A stretch of DNA of 64,000 bases from Flectonema sp. DT1601 (taxonomy: Eukaryota > Euglenozoa > Diplonemea > Diplonemida > Diplonemidae). The notes under the pieces were generated by a model, which was given only the letters and a program-made list of their open reading frames with translations, did no database searches and was not told the DNA's origin. The stretch is taken from assembly GCA_964019425.1 (NCBI GenBank), contig OZ025840.1, forward strand, positions 210,001-274,000. Direction: 5' to 3'. Below are positions 10,087-20,809 of this stretch, piece after piece. The position numbers and the translations under genes are program-made. Within the stretch, counting starts at the first letter, position 1. Each line of letters starts with the position of its first letter.

Positions 10087-11895
10087 CTAACCAACTCCCA
10101 AGTGAGTGCGATCACTTCTAGTTCGTGAAACGGTATCACAATGAGAAAGGGCATCGTCTCTGTCGGATGAACTACTCCGAACACAGGAAGGTGCTACTGA
10201 AGGTGCGTATCCAGAAGCTGCGTCGTCGATTGAAGGAGGTCGAAAGGTAAGCTTTTGCTGATTATTGTCCTGACCTTGACGTGCTTCCATTACAATATCT
10301 GGAACCCCTCCATTTCCACGCGAATCAACAAGACGACGAAGCTTTCCATTCGTATCACAAATTTTAAATTCCGAAGGAGGAACAGAAACAATCTCGATAT
10401 GATATTCAGGAAGTGTTTCTTGTTGACGAGGTGCTTGAACGACTTCTCTAATCGACATCGAGAGTCTTTTTTTAGTTTCAGCATCTAATTCACTACATGG
10501 ACGACTCTTTTGTCCTGGCTTTCCAGGTAGCAGAACCTTAACAAAGAGAACATCTTTGAGACCACCATCGTCATCGCGGAGTTCGTGAAGAAGTTGAAAG
10601 TCAAGGTAGTCAGACAATAAAGGTTCAATCTCAGCGAGGAAGATGACGCAATCACCAAGACGGAAAGTCTGATGCTGTCTCGCAGTTAGTCTCATTGATT
10701 TGTACATTTCTCCTTGAAAGACACAATTACTCAACCGTCCTATATCACCAACGTCATACCTGACGTATGGAATCTTTTTTCGAAGTGTTAAGGAGGCCAG
10801 GAGACGACCAGAACCTCGTTCTTCTGGTGACTGTGTTCTTATCATTTTAACTCGCCATCTTCTTCTTCTTTTTTTTGGTTTTTCTCGTTTTCCTCCATTT
10901 GGTGATCCGTAGGCTATTAATTCATCCTCAGCCATCCATGGACCAGTCCATTCCCAACTGTATGCCCATTGCTTTGATGATTCCCAACCACCACTGAACC
11001 CCCATACTCCGTGTTCTTCAACATCAGGTAGCTTCACTTCAGATCTACGCATTGGTTTCATGTCAATAGTTGTGTACTGTGCTGGATCTTTTTTCATTAA
11101 TTTATTCTTCCAACCAATCATTGGATAGTGTCTTTGGTTCTCATATACTTCGACGTATTTCTCCATATTACTTGGGGCTACTTCCCCTGTAGTACAATCT
11201 TTTGATTCCAATATCACGTGAGGGGTTAATATGATTTGCGACAAGTCTCTCAATTGGTGAGGTGAGAACCCGACAATCCCAAGCTCAGAACTTCCATATA
11301 CAGATGATACATTTGGAGGGAAATTCTTACCATGTTCAGATACCGAGAATTGAGGAAGACATAAATGCAGCTGTTCTTGAGACGGTAAATTTCCATAAAT
11401 AACAATCTGTTTTAGTGGTATTTTGGCACCTTCCCTTTGAAGAAACCAACAAAGCTGAAATAGTCTATTCGTCGTAGTGAGGATGGTGTTGATTTTGAAA
11501 CGTTTTGCTATCCTGTAAAGGTAATCATCAGCACAACGACCATCACACGGTACTGCGGTAGCACCACAATCGTTAAGTATCCTACCAAGGACATCGTACA
11601 AGGGAACACCAGTACCTGATAGTAAGTTCATAACTACTTGTCGTGAGTTGAAAATGTCTAAAGTCTTTGCGAGTTCTGCACTTTTTTTGTATTCTTCTTC
11701 CCATTCACTCCTGTCAACGGGTAAATAAAACTTTTTTGCTCCTGCCATCCCTCCGCTGCTGCACCAAACTAAGCCGCTTAGGTCATTTTGTTTATCAACT
11801 TCTGACTGCAGTAGTTCTTTCGTCATGGCACCCTTTACTACGTCTATCGATGAGTACATTTTGCATTGCAGGGCGCATTCTCGAATGTCGTCCAT
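10087..11895 (-). CDS. PaaK-like adenylate-forming (acyl-CoA ligase type) protein
   Basis: 602 residues as read. Family motifs appear in order: SSGGMAGAKK at 46-55 (the Ser/Gly-rich ATP loop, normally SSGTTGxPK), YGSSELG at 200-206 (normally YGxTE) and PYVRYDVGDIGR at 376-387 with the ribose-binding Asp. A C-terminal small domain follows, then a Ser/Arg-rich tail. The family activates carboxylates as acyl-adenylates and often passes them to CoA. A basic, Trp-rich insert of over 100 residues (about 260-370) separates the last two motifs. Only 45 residues precede the ATP loop, fewer than usual. The frame stays open without ATG for about 20 codons upstream, so a 5' exon may be missing. Substrate unknown. 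Confidence 0.8.
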   Translation of the reverse strand: MDDIRECALQCKMYSSIDVVKGAMTKELLQSEVDKQNDLSGLVWCSSGGMAGAKKFYLPVDRSEWEEEYKKSAELAKTLDIFNSRQVVMNLLSGTGVPLYDVLGRILNDCGATAVPCDGRCADDYLYRIAKRFKINTILTTTNRLFQLCWFLQREGAKIPLKQIVIYGNLPSQEQLHLCLPQFSVSEHGKNFPPNVSSVYGSSELGIVGFSPHQLRDLSQIILTPHVILESKDCTTGEVAPSNMEKYVEVYENQRHYPMIGWKNKLMKKDPAQYTTIDMKPMRRSEVKLPDVEEHGVWGFSGGWESSKQWAYSWEWTGPWMAEDELIAYGSPNGGKREKPKKRRRRWRVKMIRTQSPEERGSGRLLASLTLRKKIPYVRYDVGDIGRLSNCVFQGEMYKSMRLTARQHQTFRLGDCVIFLAEIEPLLSDYLDFQLLHELRDDDGGLKDVLFVKVLLPGKPGQKSRPCSELDAETKKRLSMSIREVVQAPRQQETLPEYHIEIVSVPPSEFKICDTNGKLRRLVDSRGNGGVPDIVMEARQGQDNNQQKLTFRPPSIDDAASGYAPSVAPSCVRSSSSDRDDALSHCDTVSRTRSDRTHLGVG

Positions 11896-12221
11896 TGCTG
11901 TGATGATGTTGTTGATAATTTGTTTGTCAAACGCAGTTAGTTCTCACTTTTAGTCGGAAGTTGCAAAATATAAAAATTTTCCTTTTTTTTTTTTTTCTTT
12001 TTTTTTTTTATTTGTTCTTCATTCGGTCGTTGTTTTGTCTTTTTTATTTTCATTTTCATTTTTTTTTTCCCCTATTTCTCATTATGTTCTCGCAATCTAC
12101 TGTGAAAACACACGTGAATGAAAATCTTTTCTTTTTTTTTAAAAATTTCTTTTTTGTATTTTTTCCCCCACTTATTTGACTGCAGGGGTGGCTAACTACA
12201 GCACCACAGAGACATACTTTT
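11896..12221. other. T-rich spacer
   Basis: On the minus strand this is A-rich with short Lys-rich open stretches. It may hold the missing 5' end of the PaaK-like gene, but no exon can be fixed. Nothing else seen. Confidence 0.5.
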
Positions 12222-12488
12222 TTAATGCGTTGATGCTATCGTCGACCTACTTGCAAAACACAGACTCGTCAATAAATTGATCAAACGTGAACTACAGCAG
12301 CAATGTGCTTGATAAGGAAAATAAACAAACAGTTGCCTTGCAGGCAACAAGAAAAAAAGAAATCGAACACACACACAGAATAGAATATGAAAAACCAAAA
12401 CGATAGAAAAAAGAAAATAATAAAATGGTATTTCCCATCTTTGCCAAGCTTCGTAATTCAATGTGCAGACCTGCTCGGCCTTCTTCAT
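12222..12488 (-). CDS. Tentative small membrane protein (88 residues)
   Basis: The ATG (12488) follows a strong acceptor, a pyrimidine tract ending TCTAACAG at 12500, and lies in the loop of a hairpin (GGCCTT / AAGGCC, 12477-12494). The protein starts with a polar segment (MKKAEQVCTLNYEAW), followed by about 40 very hydrophobic residues (one or two membrane spans) and a Cys/Ser-rich tail. The hydrophobic part is T-rich and could instead be an intron ending CTGCAAG. Orientation fits the array. No homology recognised. Confidence 0.35.
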   Translation of the reverse strand: MKKAEQVCTLNYEAWQRWEIPFYYFLFSIVLVFHILFCVCVRFLFFLLPARQLFVYFPYQAHCCCSSRLINLLTSLCFASRSTIASTH

Positions 12489-12655
12489 AAGGCCAGGGCC
12501 TGTTAGATTAAAAAAAAGAAAATGAAACACTGAAGAGAAATCTTGAAGTTACTGTGAACAAACGAGTCCAAAGTAGGTGTTCATCTTGTGATCGACTCTC
12601 GGTCACTTTGTTGATTCTTAACCCTTGTAAGTGAACATAGTCTAGCATACAATCT

Positions 12656-13942
12656 CTATAACTCATCTTTTTGGTTTGAGAAACGTGATTTGTCGGAGTT
12701 GTCTTTGGTGGGTTTCACTTTTTTAAGTTTCTTTACTTTCTTCATATTCTTACCAAGTAAAGGTCTGATTCTGTAAACAAGATATGGTGTTGTGACCTCC
12801 GAAGTGAAGTTTTGCCACGGAATTCTAACCATCCTGTCGTGAGTGACTGAAACAACTGTTGTTTGATTTAGAAGAGGAACCCACTCAGGTTCAGGAACAG
12901 GAACAGGTTCTGTAGCTTCTTCTATTGGGGTATCTTCTGTTGTTGTTGTTGTTGCTTCAGTTTCTTTGTTTTCGTCTGATTGTGGTTCTGACTGTGTAGT
13001 TTCAACATTACTGTGTGCTTCAATAACCCATCTTACTGGATCTCTTTCTGGATTATCGTTAGCAGTTGTGAATGAGAAGGCGTCAATCGAAGTCAATTCT
13101 TTAAATTTAATAACAAATCCTCTCTTTTGATGATCTAACCATTTAGTGTTTGGATTGTTGTCAACAGCCTTCTCTGGTCCTTCAGTTGCGGGATGATCAC
13201 CTGACTCTGATTCAGTTGAGAATGTTATTGTTGTCAAGTCTAATTCTATTCCGTCATTCGCAAAGTGGAATTCGGAAACTTGAATTGACGAAGGGGTTCC
13301 TTCACTTCTGATCTTTTCCCACTTTTCACTTCGTCTCTTTTCCCATGCTTTTTTACTACTTTTCTCTTTCTTAATTGCTGAATCAAGTTTTGTACAACTT
13401 TTAAAAAGTTTCTTGCAAAGACTATCACCAAAGTCTTTGATGTCGTCGAATTTTTGTCGAACTAAATTGTGAACTTCCTCATCATATTCATCAATAAATT
13501 CATGACATGTTGATGACACAATTTTTGAATCGAAGGTATCCTTTTCATGTTTGTTGTAGGTTTCTGACTTTGTCAGAGTTGTGTTTTTACTGATAATGCG
13601 CATGCCTGAATCTGGATCATCACGGAGCTTGTAGTCGCTCGGGAGACCGTCGCAAAATCCTTCCACAACTTCAATAGCCATAAGCTCGCTGGTCTCGTAG
13701 TCTAACTTTTTTACTCCACCACTGCCATGATGATCCCATTTACCTTTTCCTAGTCTGTGGGATAGTTTTACAGGTTGTCTTTCTTTGCTTACAAGTTTGT
13801 TTTTCTTTTCCCACATTTCATCGGCCATTCCCATACAGACACCACATCTGTGTAATTCATACTTTGATAGTCTTACTGAATCAACACCAACAATGGTTGA
13901 TAAGATCAAAAGAAGAAGACTCCACAGCCTTGCTGTGTCCAT
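12656..13942 (-). CDS. ER-lumen Canopy/saposin-like protein with discoidin-like domain and KDEL
   Basis: 428 residues. Residues 1-22 are a clear signal peptide and the C-terminus is QKDEL, an ER-retrieval signal. Residues about 25-200 carry the Cys pattern of Canopy (DUF3456, saposin-like) proteins: C33xxC36, then single Cys in FCDGL, STCHEF, SLCKKL and KSCTK. Residues about 228-395 look like an F5/8 (discoidin)-type beta-sandwich (PEKAVDNNPNTKWLD, ERDPVRWVIEAHS, YLVYRIRPL), interrupted by an acidic Thr-rich linker. Canopy proteins assist folding of secreted and membrane proteins. The added sandwich may bind glycans or clients. The domain calls come from motif recognition. Confidence 0.8.
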   Translation of the reverse strand: MDTARLWSLLLLILSTIVGVDSVRLSKYELHRCGVCMGMADEMWEKKNKLVSKERQPVKLSHRLGKGKWDHHGSGGVKKLDYETSELMAIEVVEGFCDGLPSDYKLRDDPDSGMRIISKNTTLTKSETYNKHEKDTFDSKIVSSTCHEFIDEYDEEVHNLVRQKFDDIKDFGDSLCKKLFKSCTKLDSAIKKEKSSKKAWEKRRSEKWEKIRSEGTPSSIQVSEFHFANDGIELDLTTITFSTESESGDHPATEGPEKAVDNNPNTKWLDHQKRGFVIKFKELTSIDAFSFTTANDNPERDPVRWVIEAHSNVETTQSEPQSDENKETEATTTTTEDTPIEEATEPVPVPEPEWVPLLNQTTVVSVTHDRMVRIPWQNFTSEVTTPYLVYRIRPLLGKNMKKVKKLKKVKPTKDNSDKSRFSNQKDEL

Positions 13943-14198
13943 ATTATGTGAAAAGGTTCTTCAATTGAAAAAAAAAAAAAAAAAAGGTTTAGTCTTGCTG
14001 AAGGAAGTAGCAGGCATCACTGACTCAGAAAAATGTAATCAAAAAAAAAAAATACAAAAAAAAAAAATTGAAGTTAGGGAAGTCAAAAACCCTGGAGGAA
14101 GCCCCGGCTTTACGGGGTACCAGTAATTCGGTACCACAACCGTGAAATAAGGCATAGAAGAACAAGTAAACGTTTATAATCTTGCAAAAAAAAAAAAT

Positions 14199-15125
14199 TT
14201 ACATCTCACATCCAAGCAGTACAAGCAAACTCCTAATTGGACGCGGTAAACCCAGCAAAGGAATCAAAAAAGGAATTGGGTAGAAGAACAGCACAGCAGC
14301 AACAGCTGGGTCACTCACCAATTGAAGCATGCAGTACATAGAAGTAAATCTAATTATCACGTGGCCTGTCGCTACGAATGTAAGAAAAAGAGAACATGAG
14401 AAGTAGAAAGAGGAATAAAAATAATAAAAAATCACAAATAATAATCCAAATCGAAGACTAAAGCGATTGCCAACAATGTGTAAATCCGAAATGTCTTCTT
14501 TTGCTATGTAAGCTGCAGCAGCAAAACAGGAAACGCTAACACAAAATATAAACATGTGAATAACACAACTACCGTGATCGACTCCAAACCATTCAACTAT
14601 CGAACAACAGAACATGCCCTGTAGCATAATTGCAGCAAAAGAGAACATCATTTTTAATAAGCTTTTCTCTCTCTTATCAATGCAAGTTAACGCGATACAA
14701 ATAACCTGCAGGCATACTACGCCAGTAACCGTGTTTAAGTAGGGGGGAACATAATCAAAGGCAATCAGCAATCCCTGGTCACTAGGAACAAAAAATAAAA
14801 GCATAATCGCAATGTAATCTGTTCCTAAATAGAGACCTAACATCAACGCAACAGATAGTAAAGCAGTGCAAGATAAAAGTATTTGAACTTGTTTTAACTG
14901 ACGCTTCTTAACAACACTCTCAATGTCTTGCATTCCCTTCGGTGAAAGCATAACTCTTAAGGGAGCATCTGTTCCAGAGGGCATCATCATGATTTCAGAT
15001 GCAGTTGTGTGTAATTTCTTTGATACCGCCTCAGCTATTTCACTATTCGATGTATCCTCGGTATCGACAGACAACAGTAAAGAATTCAATTGCGGAACAA
15101 CCACAAATGTTGTTGTACAACTCAT
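14199..15125 (-). CDS. Multi-pass membrane protein, unknown
   Basis: 308 residues. About 95 N-terminal residues are soluble (Thr/Ser-rich, then MLSPKGMQDIESVVKKRQLK). Six or seven hydrophobic segments follow, from about residue 85 to the end. It ends in the short tail LLGCEM. A splice-acceptor-like CATCAG at 15140 precedes the ATG by about 15 nt. No family motif recognised. The very T-rich segment around residues 225-250 reads as a membrane span but could hide a short intron. Confidence 0.75.
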   Translation of the reverse strand: MSCTTTFVVVPQLNSLLLSVDTEDTSNSEIAEAVSKKLHTTASEIMMMPSGTDAPLRVMLSPKGMQDIESVVKKRQLKQVQILLSCTALLSVALMLGLYLGTDYIAIMLLFFVPSDQGLLIAFDYVPPYLNTVTGVVCLQVICIALTCIDKREKSLLKMMFSFAAIMLQGMFCCSIVEWFGVDHGSCVIHMFIFCVSVSCFAAAAYIAKEDISDLHIVGNRFSLRFGLLFVIFYYFYSSFYFSCSLFLTFVATGHVIIRFTSMYCMLQLVSDPAVAAVLFFYPIPFLIPLLGLPRPIRSLLVLLGCEM

Positions 15126-16149
15126 CCTTTGTCTTTATACTGATGGAAGTAGGTGTAATCTATGCGAAAACATAAATCAAATTCAATAGAAAAAATATTC
15201 TCAAAAAAGCCGTGAGTGTATTTCATCGTAGTGATGTAATTTGGTTAGAATACAACATTTGAGGAATTGTAACAGATATAAGAACAAAAAAACAATATTT
15301 TTTTTTTTTTTTTTTAAAATGGCACACGAACGACGACAATAATTGATCAGCAAAAAAAAAAAAAAAAAAAAAAAAACACCAGAAATATCACAAAGTTTCA
15401 GGACTTGGGTGATTATAATTCGGGTTTTGCGCATGCATTTTGAAGTTTTTCGATTCTAATCGACTGACGCACTCAACCACAAGTGACTAAGACTCCAATA
15501 GCTGATCAAAACCATGTGGATAAGATAAAAGTTGCTCATCACCCTCATTTTCAAGGGAGTTAATTGGGTGATCTGTTCGAATTCTGTACGTAAAATACAA
15601 ATGCATTGTGTCACAACCAATATAATGATAATTTAAAATATTAGTTCTGAGCTACAGTGACTAAAGGTTGTGTTAGTGTAGTGCCATTGACGTAAATACT
15701 TTACATTACAATAAATGTTTCACTTAGCTGCATACGCATATCCTTTTCCGTGTTGTCATTCAGTGCAGTACGGAATCGAGTTATTCAATTATGAATTAAT
15801 CGTGAGCCCTGGGAAACCAAAACTAGAGGTATAATGTAATAGCAGAGTGTAGGTTTTCACCTACAAATTACTTCCTTAAATCAACAATTCTTTGAAAAAT
15901 AATACTTTACTAGTGATTAAAACTATGTGGACAAGATTAAATTTTGCCCATCATCACCCTCATTCTCAAAGGGGGTAGAAAAAGATGAAAACAGGCCAGG
16001 AAACTGAGGCTAGGAAAATCTACAGATAAAAAGAATATTTCGTGAAAGGATAGTATGTCTTAAACAGAACACGATCCATAATGGGAATCAACGGAAAATA
16101 TCCCTTTACAAGAAGCTTAGTCATATCCAACACAGAAAGAAACTGCTAC
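15126..16149. repeat. Spacer built from dispersed repeats
   Basis: 15488-15556 and 15911-15975 are diverged copies of one block (ATGTGGA.AAGAT ... CATCACCCTCATT.TCAA.GG). 15590-15900 matches 28080-28300 in order (CAGTGACTAAAGG, CTTTACATTA, AATAAATGTTT, ACTTAGCTGCATAC, GGGTGTAGGTTT) and in part 5640-5760. No gene supported. Confidence 0.65.
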
Positions 16150-17319
16150 TTATTGCACAACACACTGTGATCTTTGCGTAACAGCTAGAGCTGAATGAAA
16201 TCTGGGTAATACAAAAGACGATACGCAAATAATCAAATCCATCGGAAGGACTCTAACAAGTTCTCCAGTCTGAGCTTTGAGTAGTTTTGGAGATGCAGAA
16301 GAAAGGCGATGTTGCCAAATAATAAAATGAACTAAAGCTTTTCGATGCTCTATTCGACTACTGTTTGTAAAAGGAGATAAAACAGCTCTGATACCGCGAC
16401 TGTCTGGAATTGAGCATTGACCATCATCATTACATCCCCACGCGATAACCTGACCATTTGATAATAAGGCTACCGAGTGATAATCCCCCGCATCTATTGA
16501 TATTGCTCGGTGTGGTTCAAACGAAGGAATATCACATTGACCAAATCCATTATCTCCCCATGAGATAACTGAACCGTCTGTTAACAGTGCTAGCGAATGC
16601 CTTGCTCCACATGCAACACTCTTCGCTTTTACATTAGATTCTGAGAGGTCAGGTGGTGATAGGTCCCCATAGCTTAGAGCACCCCAACTTATAATTTCTC
16701 CTGACTCAGTGACTGCTAAACTCTTATGAGAACCAGCACCAATTGCTATTATTGGCTCTCTGATTGAGGGAATAGATGTTTCTCCAGCAGTATTTCTACC
16801 CCATGACACAACTGTACCATCTTCTAGTAGAGCTAAGGCGTGCATGGCACCTGCAGATACGGCTTTCGCACGTTTTGAATATGTTGGTGTCAAATCGGTT
16901 GCTCCCCAACTAACCAACTCACCAGTTGTTAATATAGCGACACTAAAAGCTATTCCTGCTGACACAGCAATAGCACCAGTTTGGTTTACAATTTCAGGTG
17001 CTGTTGCTTGTCCGTGTAAATTGTGACCCCATCCAACTATAGTTCCATTGTCCATCAGAGCTAGAGAATGCGTACCTCCAGCAGCTACAGATATAGCCCT
17101 ACCCCCAAGTTGTGGTAGCCACTTGCTGGTGCTTCTTCCCCATCCATTGTGTCCCCATCCGCATACGCTTCCGTCTTCTAATACGGCAATGCAATGTGAG
17201 GATCCAGCAGAAACCATATTTACGATTCTGTACTCTGAAATAAACAAATAATAGATTTCTATAATTACATTTATGATAAGTTAAATTATAACTACTTTAC
17301 TTTTAATGAAATGTTTCAT
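16150..17319 (-). CDS. RCC1-repeat beta-propeller protein with 5' mini-exon
   Basis: Seven RCC1-type repeats of about 38-40 residues (pattern S/AGxxHSxALxxDGxVxSWGxN), enough for a complete seven-bladed propeller, plus a C-terminal tail of about 85 residues. The long exon (17234-16150) has no good start before its first repeat. A 19-nt exon, 17319-17301 (ATG after a poly-A run), joins through a 66-nt intron (17300-17235, GTAAAG to TTTCAG) to keep the frame and complete the first repeat, giving 367 residues. Such propellers act as exchange factors or interaction scaffolds. Which one applies cannot be told. Confidence 0.85.
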
Positions 17320-17498
17320 TTTTTTTTTTTTTCAACACGACAGCGGTGTTCATAGAAGACGAACACAGGCAAAGTGTGAAAAAAACGCTAATAGACACAA
17401 CAAATAACTTTACTTAAAAAAAAAAAAAAGAAAGAAAGAAAGTAAAACTGTTTACTTGGATACAATACAAAACAAGACTGTTTCTAAAAAATACAAAA

Positions 17499-17951
17499 TT
17501 ATTTTCTGTTAAGGTGAGCAGACACGTTGTGTTCCCAGTTAGCAAGCCAGTTTGGGTTCGATCTGTCGCGATTTGAATTTGTAGGAGATGGGATTGGTGA
17601 TATCTTTTTATGAAGATCTAATTCTTTATTCAATCGAACAATCTCCTCTCCCTGAAACTCAACAGTTGCTCTTAGAGCGCACAACTCAGCCTGAATCATT
17701 GACAGGACTGATGATGGAATGGGAGTAGCTTGTCGCTGTTCAAATTCAATATCTGATAACCTTCCCTCAAAGGTGTTCATCTTTTTTTCAATTTCCTCAT
17801 GTCTCCGACGATCCTCAATTGCATGTAGAGCTTGTAATCTTTCAACAGCTTCCTTCCTTCTAGTGTCTTTCGGAGACAAGAATCCTTCACCTGCTTCAAC
17901 GCTTGATAGCCTAACAGGAGTAGGTGATTCTCTGGATGTCGGAATCGGCAT
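17499..17951 (-). CDS. Small coiled-coil protein
   Basis: 150 residues. A Ser/Pro-rich start (about 1-25) is followed by a charged helix with heptad spacing (about 28-125) and a polar tail. An acceptor with the tract TTTCCCTTCACAG ends at 17972, 20 nt before the ATG. No family recognised; it looks like a small structural or adaptor protein. Confidence 0.75.
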   Translation of the reverse strand: MPIPTSRESPTPVRLSSVEAGEGFLSPKDTRRKEAVERLQALHAIEDRRRHEEIEKKMNTFEGRLSDIEFEQRQATPIPSSVLSMIQAELCALRATVEFQGEEIVRLNKELDLHKKISPIPSPTNSNRDRSNPNWLANWEHNVSAHLNRK

Positions 17952-18974
17952 ATTTATTTAAAGATTGACTGCTGTGAAGGGAAATTTATTTATTTTTTTA
18001 TCATCCGTTGTCGAGTTATTATTATTTTTTTTTTTTTTTTTAATTTAAGGTCTTTGAGTCCCCTCACGATAGTTTTTAAGTGGACTATGCTAAGAAACAA
18101 CACGAAGGGAATACTGGAAATCTGTCAAAAGAGACAAACAAACAAACAAACAAACAAACAACAAAAACAAAAAATAAAAATACGAATTCGGCGATGCAAT
18201 ACTGAGACTGGTGCGGATAGGGAAACGTACAGAGGCCTAATGATATTACTCTTTCAATAAGACCTAACGCTTGTCGTTCTTCTAACCTTCTATTCGACGA
18301 GGGGAAAAAAAAAAAAAAAAAAAAAACCACACATTATTTATACCTTCTTTATCTTGTTAAGATAACTAAATTAGAAAAAAAACCATTCAGATAAAGCCTT
18401 ATGTTCTGTTGATTGTAGACAGTATTACTGGTGCACAAAAAGGCTCTCAATCTAAAATGGTTTCTTCTCCGACTTTGTCGGTGCAAAAAAAAAAAAAAAA
18501 AAAGAAATTGATCACCAACGGGGTAACAAAACCTCTGTAAAGAAAAAAACATGTTTTTCTCTTTCTCTTTCTTTTCCCTTTTTTTTTTGTTTTTTTCCCC
18601 CCCTCGGTGGGTGGCATTTTTATTTGGTTTGTACTTTTTTTTTTTCTTTTTTCCCTCTGCCTTCTTAATTAGACTACTATTATTGTGAAGTACACATACA
18701 ACACAACACATTGACATGGAAATTCCAACTCTTCTTCAAAGCTGCGTCATCCATTCTATTCACATGTACACGCAAGAGGCTCAAAACTGTTGTTTTTAGA
18801 ACAGGAAAAAAAAAAAAAAAAAGTGGAAAATCGCATTACGGAGTAATTCAGCACTTCATTAAAAGGGTGATAACATTTCCGATGTGTGTGTGCCAGTGAA
18901 GCCACTTGCTTGCCCATTATAAAAATAAATTTCTTCGAATCACGGGGGTTTTTTTTTTTTTTTTTTTGAGTTCA
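17952..18974. other. Spacer with MITE and microsatellites
   Basis: Holds MITE copy b (18380-18484), a (CAAA)n tract near 18133-18162 and several poly-A/T runs. The minus strand 18570-18660 is purine-rich. No gene supported. Confidence 0.55.
18380..18484. mobile_element. MITE family 1, copy b
   Basis: AAACCATTCAGATAAAGCC at 18380 and the diverged inverted end CTCAATCTAAAATGGTTT at 18463. The outer hairpin (CTCCGACTTTGTCGG) and then poly-A lie to the right. The internal GTAGACAGTATTACTG stem matches copies a and f. Confidence 0.65.
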
Positions 18975-20337
18975 TTATTTTGTTTCCTTCTCACGTGCTA
19001 ACTGCGCAGCAGACAGAGCAATCTCAAAGAAGTTCATTCCACGAAACCTGATGTCTAAGTTAGTTGAGGGTAGCTCTGCGACAATTTGATCAAGATTTCC
19101 GAGACATGCCTGTTGGGTGTTGGTGGATGAAATAGAAACTATAAATAACAAACGAAATAAAATAAACAAATCAACATACTTCAAGAAGTGTGAGGTTTTC
19201 CATAATTTCATCAGTGATCATCATCCGGTGACCCATCGCGCGATGGATGTATTCGGAGATTGCTTTTTGAATTTCAGGATCCTCCATGAATGATCGAAAA
19301 ATACATCCGTCGGTTTCGAACTTGAGCTTTTTAAACATTTTTCCTCCCAAAGACATTTTTGTCGCAGCGATACTTGAGAATACCTTCGCAACTTTTTGAA
19401 TCGTCCGGTAGAGGTTTCGCTCCATCTCAATACTAACCTGACCTGTTAATCTATTTAAGAAAGACCAGTTCAACTCACCATTATGAAAAAGGTCACTGAA
19501 ATTCGCATCGAATGCGAATAATGCATCAAATTTAGACGACGCTACGGTCTGAAGTGCTGCCTTTGCTTCTTCTTCTTTATACTTTCCGAATATCGGGTGT
19601 TTTGATGAGTCTTTTTTCGACTGATTTTCAAATTCGTGCATTATTTCACCTCTTGCCCTTTCAAGTAAACGACCTACTTGGTCTCGTTGTGTTGTTAGTG
19701 TAATTGTGATGACCAGTTTGGTTCCGGAAATTTCAGTCGAGATGGTTGGTTTTGGAGCGTCCAACTGCGTGCTACGCTCCTCAGAATGAGCTTCAAAATA
19801 TTTTTTAGCAGTAGAAATGAGATTGTCAATGTCGTGGTTGTGATTCTTCATATCAAAAACGACCGTTAGCTTGCCACCTTCTCCAGCAAGTTGCTCAACA
19901 GTCTTGTCGGAAGTGGCACTACGTAACTTTATTGATAGTTGTGATTGTGGCTTAACTGATTTAGAAACCATCCCAGAAGGAATGGATACCGAAATGGGTA
20001 AAACACTACTCTTTTTACCTTCCAAATGATATTTTGTTAAATATTGCATGAATATAGGAAGCGCTACTCGAAGTGCTTCTCTAGGAGTTCGATCATCACC
20101 AGACGACTTCGACCGTCTTCTTGCAATGGAAGCCCTGTAGTCGTTACATTTTGTCATTAATTTAACATTCTGTTGCCGACGTTCAGCTTCTTTTTTGAGT
20201 AGTTTTTTTGTTTCAGATTGTCTGTCCCGGATCATAGAAAGCATCTCTTTTGCCATCACTTTGAAATCTCGATTCTCTTTCTCAAGACGCTTGCGGGCGG
20301 ATTGCAAAGTTTCATCATCCACTGCTGGTTCGATCAT
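18975..20337 (-). CDS. Unknown conserved-looking protein, one 70-nt intron
   Basis: Exon 1 is 20337-19180 and exon 2 is 19109-18975. The intron 19179-19110 begins GTATGT and ends CCCAACAG. The junction is phase 0 and gives 430 residues. Residues 1-90 are a basic coiled coil (ARKRLEKENRDFK...). About 100-430 form a globular alpha/beta part with no motif I recognise (LVITITLTTQRDQ, LFAFDANFSDLFH, MMITDEIMENLTLLE). The ATG follows an A-rich leader, with an acceptor (T-run then TAG) at 20412. The exon 2 frame continues normal protein composition, which supports the splice. Confidence 0.8.
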
Positions 20338-20809
20338 TTTATTTATTTTTTTTTTGTTTTTTTTTTTGATTTAACAAGACGTATTCTTGTTTCTTTTTTG
20401 TTTTTTTTTTTCTAAAAAAAAAAAGTTGAACCCTTGATACTGCCTATCCATATTGTGGCATTCCCGGTAGTCATCGCGCATTTTTTTTTTTTTTTTTTCC
20501 TGAAGAAAACCAAAATAAAGTAAAAAAAAAAGTTAAAGAAAAACAGTTGACATAAAAAAAAATTTTTTTTTTCGGTATGCTATATCGCACGATATGACGA
20601 ACGTCTAGGCGATAGCAAGAAAATCGAACTGCACATAAATCTGATCGAGTTTTCAAGCTGTCAAAAAAGCGCCTGAATAGACACCTCGCTCAACACTTAA
20701 TATGGGCTGAATAATCAAGTTTGTAAAATGATCTCCTTTTCTGTTTCATATGCCCCATTCCCCTGTTTTTTTTTTTTTTTAAAATTATTATTAATATTAT
20801 TATTATTAT
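20338..20809. other. Spacer, poly-A/T runs
   Basis: Homopolymer-rich. About 20570-20665 is of ordinary composition and open on the minus strand after an acceptor-like TTTGACAG, but has no usable ATG. No gene called. Confidence 0.5.
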
